A stretch of 64,000 nucleotides of DNA, from positions 1-64,000 of the forward strand of contig JAJFHC010000124.1 of NCBI GenBank assembly GCA_021775835.1, in the 5' to 3' direction. The stretch comes from Hyphomicrobiales bacterium (GTDB lineage Bacteria; Pseudomonadota; Alphaproteobacteria; Rhizobiales; JAJFHC01). Shown here in pieces: positions 58,715 through 64,000 of the stretch. Position numbers and translations under genes: made by a program. How positions within the stretch are numbered: the stretch's first letter is position 1; each line of letters starts with the position of its first letter. The notes under the pieces are model-generated. The model was not told where the DNA came from. It ran no database searches and saw nothing but the letters and a program-made list of their open reading frames with translations.

Positions 58715-60070
58715 TTAACTTGAAAGCGCTTGGTTGATCGCCTCGGCGGCAACCTTTCCGTCTTCGACAGCAGCCACCGTGAGGTCCTCGCCGCCAACGA
58801 TACAATCCCCGCCGGCCCACACCCTGGCAAGAGACGTTTGCCGGTTTTCGTCGACCTTGATGCGCCCCTGTTCAATGTCAATTGCCCCGGCAATCGGTGT
58901 ATCGGTGAAGGTCTGTCCAATTGCCTTGAACACCATATCGGCCTCGAGGGTGAATTGTTCGCCGGTACCCGACAGGCGGCCATCCGGACCGGTTGTCGCG
59001 TATTCAAACGTGGCGCCGTTCACATGCTTGCCATCGTCGGAATTCATCTGAACCGGCATCGCATTGAGCCTGATAAGCACACCGTTCGTCTGGGCCAGTT
59101 CCTGCTCATACTCGCTTGCATTCATGCGGTCCTTGCCTCGGCGATAGACAATCGTGACATCTTCCGCGCCGAGCAACTTGGATTGTATCGCCACGTCGAT
59201 TGCCGTCATGCCACCGCCGATGACGACGATCTTGCGCCCTATCGCCAGTTTGGAAAGGTCGCCGGACTGGCGAAGATCGGCGATGAACTCAACCGCGTCA
59301 AGGACACCGTCAAGGTCCTCACCCGGCGCGCGCAGTGCATTGACGCCGGCAAGTCCCATCCCAAGGAAAACCGCATCGTGGGTGTCTTGCAAACCATCCA
59401 GCGCGATGTCGCGGCCCAGGGCCTTGCCGTTCTCCACCGTAATACCGCCGATGGAAAGTACGAAGTCCACTTCCCGCTGCGCAAAGTTCTCAACTGTCTT
59501 GTATGAAGCAATGCCGTACTCGTTCAGCCCACCGGATTTTTCCCGAGCTTCATAGATCGTAACGTCGTGACCATACATCGCCAACCTGTGTGCGCATGCC
59601 AGCCCGGCAGGGCCAGCACCAACCACGGCAACAGACTTACCCGTAGGCTCGCCCTTGTGGAAGGGATGCTCTCCGTCTTCGATCAGAGCATCGACCGCAT
59701 GGCGTTGCAGTTCTCCGATCCTGACCGGTTTATGTTCGGCATCGTTGCGGACGCAGACTTGCTCGCACAGGGTTTCGGTCGGACAAACCCGGGCGCACAT
59801 GCCGCCGAGGATGTTTTGCTTTAATATCGTTTCCGCTGAACCGGTGACGTCGCCGGTTGAAATCTGGCGAATAAACTGAGGGATATCGATGCTGGTGGGA
59901 CATGCCGTCATGCACGGCGCGTCGTAACAGAAATAACACCGGTCGGCCTCAACCAGAGCCTCATGTTTGCTCAGCGGTGAATGAAGGTCGGAAAAGTTCT
60001 CCCGATACTGATCGGTGGTCAATCGCCCTGCAGAGATGTCAGGTCCACGCGAATCTGCCTGGGTACTCAT
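58715..60070 (-). CDS. preT: NAD-dependent dihydropyrimidine dehydrogenase subunit PreT
   Basis: A 451-residue glutamate-synthase-small-subunit-like protein that passes electrons from NAD(P)H to PreA. The N-terminal domain has the Cys-rich CYFCYDAPCMTACPTSID and MCARVCPTETLCEQVCVR for Fe-S clusters. The FAD site is SVAVVGAGPAGLACAHRL, the NAD site KIVVIGGGMTAIDVA, and the C-terminal FAD contact WAGGDCIVGG. It leads preT-preA-eamA. A RutR-type box lies 37 bases upstream. Confidence 0.94.
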   Translation of the reverse strand: MSTQADSRGPDISAGRLTTDQYRENFSDLHSPLSKHEALVEADRCYFCYDAPCMTACPTSIDIPQFIRQISTGDVTGSAETILKQNILGGMCARVCPTETLCEQVCVRNDAEHKPVRIGELQRHAVDALIEDGEHPFHKGEPTGKSVAVVGAGPAGLACAHRLAMYGHDVTIYEAREKSGGLNEYGIASYKTVENFAQREVDFVLSIGGITVENGKALGRDIALDGLQDTHDAVFLGMGLAGVNALRAPGEDLDGVLDAVEFIADLRQSGDLSKLAIGRKIVVIGGGMTAIDVAIQSKLLGAEDVTIVYRRGKDRMNASEYEQELAQTNGVLIRLNAMPVQMNSDDGKHVNGATFEYATTGPDGRLSGTGEQFTLEADMVFKAIGQTFTDTPIAGAIDIEQGRIKVDENRQTSLARVWAGGDCIVGGEDLTVAAVEDGKVAAEAINQALSS

Positions 60071-60106
60071 TCGATTCCTCCCCTACGTTACGCTGTAGAT
60101 AATTAT

Positions 60107-60122
60107 TTGACTATTTGATCAA
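60107..60122. promoter_or_regulatory. RutR-type box TTGACTATTTGATCAA upstream of preT
   Basis: Matches TTGACCAnnTGGTCAA at 12 of 14 defined positions, with two mismatches at symmetric places. An extra half-site-like TTAGTCAA lies about 20 bases further upstream. Confidence 0.65.
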
Positions 60123-60230
60123 ATTTTTTCCAGTTAGTCAAATTGGAATCCTGGGCGAGCACGCGCTTCATGGCAGAACCGTTTGTTCATGTAGAACAAT
60201 AATCAGAATTTTTGGACAATTATGGAGACG

Positions 60231-60938
60231 TCAGCCCAGGTAGGCTTCCTTGACCTTGTCGTCAGCCAGGAGATCGTCGGCATCGCCTTCCAGGACAATC
60301 TCTCCGGTCTCCATGACGTAGCCATAGTCGGCAACCTGCAGGGCCATAAAGGCGTTCTGCTCAACCAGCAGGACGGCGACACCCTGTTCCCGGATTTTCT
60401 TGACCGTTTCGAAAATCTGCTGCACCAGCATCGGCGCCAGCCCCATGCTGGGCTCGTCCAGCAACAGCATGCGCGGCTCAGACATCAGCGCACGGCCGAT
60501 GGCCAGCATCTGCTGTTCGCCGCCCGACAGGGTTCCTGCAACCTGTGACAGGCGTTCCTGCAGAACCGGAAACATTTCCAGGACACTTTCTTCAGTTCGC
60601 TTGATGCCGGCCTTGTCGTTTCGCAGAAAGGCGCCCATCCTGAGGTTCTCCAGAACCGACAGCCGCCCGAAGATACGACGCCCTTCCGGCACCTGGACGA
60701 CACCCTTGGCCACCACATGATGGGGCGGGACATCGTTGATCTGTTCGTCGGCGAAAACCACGGTGCCTTCCGTGGCTCCCAGAATTCCGGATATTGCATT
60801 GAGCGTGGTGCTCTTGCCGGCACCGTTCGCTCCGATCAGCGTAACAATCTGATTGTCGCTGACTTGGACCGAGACCCCACGCAAGGCGTGGATCTGTCCG
60901 TAAAAGACATGGATGTTGTTTATTTCCAGAAGCGCCAT
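60231..60938 (-). CDS. livF: Branched-chain-amino-acid-type ABC ATPase LivF
   Basis: A 235-residue ATPase: Walker A GANGAGKST, signature LSGGEQQMLAIGRA, Walker B LLLDEPSMGLAP and switch LLVEQNAFMAL. The MALLEINNIHVFYGQIHALRGV opening and ending VKEAYLG are typical LivF. It is the last gene of the liv run, 160 bases before preT. The importer's ligand is unknown; family members carry amino acids, amides or urea. Confidence 0.93.
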   Translation of the reverse strand: MALLEINNIHVFYGQIHALRGVSVQVSDNQIVTLIGANGAGKSTTLNAISGILGATEGTVVFADEQINDVPPHHVVAKGVVQVPEGRRIFGRLSVLENLRMGAFLRNDKAGIKRTEESVLEMFPVLQERLSQVAGTLSGGEQQMLAIGRALMSEPRMLLLDEPSMGLAPMLVQQIFETVKKIREQGVAVLLVEQNAFMALQVADYGYVMETGEIVLEGDADDLLADDKVKEAYLG

Positions 60939-60950
60939 CGCCCTTGATCC

Positions 60951-61745
60951 TTATTTCAATGACTCGAGCGCGCTGCCTTCAGCACCCAGATAGGCCTCGA
61001 TAACTTTCGGGTCGTTCTGCACTTCCGATGGCGATCCTTCGGAAATCTTGACCCCGTGATCGAGCACCGAAACCGTATTGGAAATTCCCATCACCACCCG
61101 CATGGAGTGCTCGATCAGGAGGATGGTAATATCGCGCTCGTCACGCACCTTGCGCACGAAGTTCATCATGTCGACACTTTCGCGCGGATTCATGCCGGCC
61201 ATGGGCTCATCGAGCATCAGGAGCTGCGGGCGGGTCGCCAGTGCGCGACCGATCTCAAGCCGTCGTTGTTCACCATAGGACAGATTGCGGGCAAGGATAT
61301 CGCCCCGGCCCCGCAAACCGACGAACTGGAGAATCTCCATTGCATCCGCTTCCGCCCGGGCTTCATCTTCTTTGGCGTGGCGGGTTTTCAGAACCGCCCC
61401 CCACCACGTCGACTTGAGGTGAATATGCATTCCCACCAGAATGTTTTCCACCGCCGTGATGTTCCGGAACAAACGGATATTCTGATACGTCCGGCTGATG
61501 CCGGCAACCGCCACCCGATCTGGCGTCAGGCCATCGATCCGGCTGCCGTCAAACCAGACCTGACCCCCGTCAGGCTGATAAAACTCCATGATACAGTTGA
61601 ACACTGTCGTCTTGCCTGCACCGTTCGGACCGATAATGCTGTGGATGGAGTTCCTCTTGACGGCAAGGTTGAGTGCATCGACGGCAATCAACCCTCCAAA
61701 GCGTTTTGTGAGGTCGTGTGTGACCAGAAGCGCATCGTCTGTCAT
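60951..61745 (-). CDS. livG: Branched-chain-amino-acid-type ABC ATPase LivG
   Basis: A 264-residue ATPase with Walker A GPNGAGKTT, GISRTYQNIRLF, signature LSYGEQRRLEIGRA, Walker B LLMLDEPMAGMNP and LLIEHSMRVVM. The start at 61745 is used; a GTG six codons upstream at 61763 would overlap the livM stop. It ends 12 bases before livF. Confidence 0.93.
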   Translation of the reverse strand: MTDDALLVTHDLTKRFGGLIAVDALNLAVKRNSIHSIIGPNGAGKTTVFNCIMEFYQPDGGQVWFDGSRIDGLTPDRVAVAGISRTYQNIRLFRNITAVENILVGMHIHLKSTWWGAVLKTRHAKEDEARAEADAMEILQFVGLRGRGDILARNLSYGEQRRLEIGRALATRPQLLMLDEPMAGMNPRESVDMMNFVRKVRDERDITILLIEHSMRVVMGISNTVSVLDHGVKISEGSPSEVQNDPKVIEAYLGAEGSALESLK

Positions 61746-61759
61746 CGCCCCGTCGCCCC

Positions 61760-63502
61760 TCACTTGCTTTCCGCCGACGACGCGCTTGCGCCACCGAGTT
61801 CGGCTTCAATCGCTGCCCGGTTTTCTTCGTCGACCATCATTTCCCGCTTGCGTGCCGCCGACGGCCATAGGCCTTCGGGCTTCAGCCGCATCATGATCAC
61901 GATGACCAGACCATAGAACAGGAAGCGGTACTCGCCGAACTCACGAAGCAATTCCGGCAAGCCGATCAGTGCCAGTGCACCGACGGCCACTCCGGGCAGG
62001 CTGCCCATGCCGCCGACGATAATGAGGGCCAGCACGTTGATCGAGATGATTAGTTGGAAACTGTGCGGGAAGATCGAGCCCAGCATGACAGCAAAGATCG
62101 ATCCGGCAAGACCGGCAAATGCGGCGCCAAGTCCGTAGGCCAGCAGTTTGACATTGATCAGATTGATGCCCAGTGCCTGCGCCACATCCTCGTCGTCACG
62201 AATTGCCGTCCAGGCGCGACCCAGCCGTGAATTTTCAAGCGAGTAGGCAATGTAAGCCGCCAGGCATGAAAACACGAGCGTCAGATAGAACAGGGAAACC
62301 GGGCTATCAAATTCGTAATTCCCGATCCAGGGCCGTGGAATGTCCAGGATACCCTGGGCGCCGGCAAGCAAGCCGCCTGCCGCATCGGACAGGACGAGCA
62401 CCCGAACAATCTCCCCCAGACCCAGCGTGGCCACCGCAAGGTAGTCCCCCCGGACCTTGAGGACGGGCACCCCGAACAACACACCAACACAGATGGAAAG
62501 GAACACAGCGATCGGAACCGCAACCCAGTACGACACATTCATGAGTGCATGTGGGCTATCCGCAGTAAGCAGTCCGGTAGTGTAGGCGCCCACGGCAAAG
62601 AACGCGACGAAGCCAAGATCAAGCAGGCCTGCCAGGCCGATCTCCAGATTCAGGCCCATGCCCATGAGCGTGAACAAACCCACCGTCATGAACACCTGAC
62701 CGATAAAGTTGCCGGCAAACAGGGGAAACAGCACAAGCAGCAACAGGCCGAATGTGATGCCCGAATAACGGACTGTCTTCTGCTGGCCCTGGGGCATCCG
62801 TCCGAAGCCCGCCTTGATCCTTTCACGGCGCCATACCCAAAGGGCCATGCCCAGAAACGCCACGATAAATATCAAAATTGCACCGCGAAGATGCATACCG
62901 TCCCACGTATAGAACATGTCCCAGACGGCTGGAAATGCACGCACGAGATTCTGGATCAGTTCCTGGAACAGCCCCGCAAAACACACAGCACTCAAACCCG
63001 CGACCAGGGGCAGTCGCCATGACGGCCGCATGAGATAGAGGATGACTCCCAATGCACCGAGAAGTGCGCCGCCGACAATCAAGAGGATTGATCCCGGTAC
63101 CGCGTCCTGCCCGTAGGTGAGCATTTTCATCAATTGCGGCTTCAACTGGACAAATATGAAACGCAACTTGAATTGCGCCAGCACCAACACCAGCACTGAA
63201 GCGACAGCACCAGCAACCGCACCGGCGCCTGCGCCTTGCATCACTCTGGACCAGAACTCCTGCCCCGAGGTCTTGTTCGCCACGAACAAACCAAGTCCCC
63301 CGGCAATGACCACAAGCAAGGCATGCCCAAGCGACAGAACATCCACAATGATCCAACGCGTGTTGAACATCGTAAGAATTCCGACAAAAGCGAAATAGAT
63401 GACAATGCCACCAAAGATCAATCCTGTTCGGATCGACATTTTCAGGGGACTGACTTGTATTTCCTTTTCCTGACGGGCGGAGGAAACAACTTCAAAAGCC
63501 AT
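61760..63502 (-). CDS. livM: Branched-chain-amino-acid-type ABC permease LivM, long form
   Basis: A 580-residue permease. The normal LivM core is the C-terminal ~330 residues (GLNLEIGLAGLLDLGFVAFFAVGAY, RGDYLAVATLGLGEIVRVL, AWTAIRDDEDVAQALGIN). The N-terminal ~240 residues add about six more hydrophobic segments, more than the usual short LivM extension. It pairs with LivH just upstream (50-base gap). The extra region has no motif I recognise. Confidence 0.92.
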   Translation of the reverse strand: MAFEVVSSARQEKEIQVSPLKMSIRTGLIFGGIVIYFAFVGILTMFNTRWIIVDVLSLGHALLVVIAGGLGLFVANKTSGQEFWSRVMQGAGAGAVAGAVASVLVLVLAQFKLRFIFVQLKPQLMKMLTYGQDAVPGSILLIVGGALLGALGVILYLMRPSWRLPLVAGLSAVCFAGLFQELIQNLVRAFPAVWDMFYTWDGMHLRGAILIFIVAFLGMALWVWRRERIKAGFGRMPQGQQKTVRYSGITFGLLLLVLFPLFAGNFIGQVFMTVGLFTLMGMGLNLEIGLAGLLDLGFVAFFAVGAYTTGLLTADSPHALMNVSYWVAVPIAVFLSICVGVLFGVPVLKVRGDYLAVATLGLGEIVRVLVLSDAAGGLLAGAQGILDIPRPWIGNYEFDSPVSLFYLTLVFSCLAAYIAYSLENSRLGRAWTAIRDDEDVAQALGINLINVKLLAYGLGAAFAGLAGSIFAVMLGSIFPHSFQLIISINVLALIIVGGMGSLPGVAVGALALIGLPELLREFGEYRFLFYGLVIVIMMRLKPEGLWPSAARKREMMVDEENRAAIEAELGGASASSAESK

Positions 63503-63552
63503 CTCTATCCCTCACTCAGCATGTAATAAACGGTATGTGTCATGATAAATCC

Positions 63553-64000
63553 CTACGCCCGTTTCGAGGCCAGTCGTTCGCCAAGGAGGCCCTGTGGTCT
63601 GAATATCAAAACCATGACCAGCATCGTGAACGAGATCAGGTCACGCATCTGGTAAGGCGCCTTGATCCCGATGCCGTCCAGGAATAGTGCGGGGCCAACT
63701 GATTCAACGAGGCCAAGGAAAAAGCCCCCGAACATGGCCCCTGGAATATTACCGATGCCGCCTAGAACCGCAGCACTGAACGCCTTGATGCCCGGCAAAA
63801 ATCCCATATAGAAATAGATCTGCTTGTAGACGATGCAGTAAAGCACGCCACCGATACCGGCCATGCAACCGCCAAGAATGAACGTGAAGATGATCACCTT
63901 GTTCACATCCACACCCATCATCGAGGCAGCATCACGGTCCTCTGAGACGGCCCGCATTGCGGTACCCATTTTTGTACGCTGTACGACCAGATAGAGGAAA
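63553..64000 (-). CDS. livH: Branched-chain-amino-acid-type ABC permease LivH (C-terminal part)
   Basis: The last ~149 residues of LivH; the frame runs off the right edge of the window. TAMRAVSEDRDAASMMGVDVNKVI is the conserved cytoplasmic EAA-like loop, and AVLGGIGNIPGAMFGGFFLG is the second family motif. The internal ATG at 63969 is not the start. Confidence 0.93.
   Translation of the reverse strand, partial: FLYLVVQRTKMGTAMRAVSEDRDAASMMGVDVNKVIIFTFILGGCMAGIGGVLYCIVYKQIYFYMGFLPGIKAFSAAVLGGIGNIPGAMFGGFFLGLVESVGPALFLDGIGIKAPYQMRDLISFTMLVMVLIFRPQGLLGERLASKRA

Noticed and set aside
1..64000. CRISPR arrays, tRNA/rRNA genes, insertion sequences, prophage genes
   Set aside because: I looked for evenly spaced direct repeats, cloverleaf-like segments and transposase or phage motifs and saw none.

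Overview
The window looks like chromosomal DNA of a GC-rich alphaproteobacterium. This is inferred from gene content: heterotetrameric sarcosine oxidase, PreA/PreT with RutR-type regulators, many ABC uptake systems, DUF1127/DUF6455 small proteins and an FNR/FixK-type box. No rRNA, tRNA, CRISPR array, phage gene or insertion sequence was seen. Both ends cut through genes: a dipeptide-type permease on the left and a LivH-type permease on the right. Genus cannot be given from the sequence alone.

Left part (1-12.9 kb): the end of a DppCDF-like peptide/opine-type ABC transporter, a secreted formylglycine-generating-enzyme-like protein, an ABC exporter, a DUF1127 protein, an MttB-family methyltransferase divergent from a LacI-type regulator, and an operon of a peptide-type binding protein with two Fe(II)/2-oxoglutarate oxygenases (one gamma-butyrobetaine hydroxylase-like, one TauD-like).

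Middle (12.5-35.5 kb): a catabolic island for N-methylated amines or betaines. It has a second MttB-family protein, a dimethylglycine dehydrogenase-like flavoprotein, sarcosine oxidase (soxB-D-A-G), a GntR/FCD regulator, a NicX-like protein, a further 2OG oxygenase, two GSTs, a HisC-type aminotransferase, a 2-hydroxyacid dehydrogenase, a Rieske oxygenase, a 6PGDH-fold dehydrogenase, an AhpD-fold protein, a FAD oxidase, a MoeA and a cytochrome c. The exact palindrome TGTGATCACA occurs seven times in the window. All copies lie between 12.5 and 29.5 kb, and six are in the promoter regions of these units. I read this as one regulon, most simply controlled by the GntR protein at 18578-19279. The true substrate is unknown, but dimethylglycine and sarcosine are likely intermediates. 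soxB appears to start at an ATT codon.

Next (35.5-40.9 kb): putA with a divergent Lrp-type regulator, a DUF6455 protein behind an FNR-like box, and an O6-alkylguanine-DNA alkyltransferase.

Right part (40.9-60.1 kb): a nearly complete reductive pyrimidine pathway. Cytosine deaminase yields uracil; PreT/PreA reduce it; dihydropyrimidinase, an N-carbamoyl-beta-alanine amidohydrolase and an omega-aminotransferase complete the route to malonate semialdehyde. Two ABC importers are embedded (BMP/nucleoside type and NMT1/THI5 type). Two adjacent RutR-like regulators and three RutR-type boxes (TTGACCAnnTGGTCAA pattern) tie it together. The window closes with a branched-chain-amino-acid-type ABC importer, livF-G-M-H.
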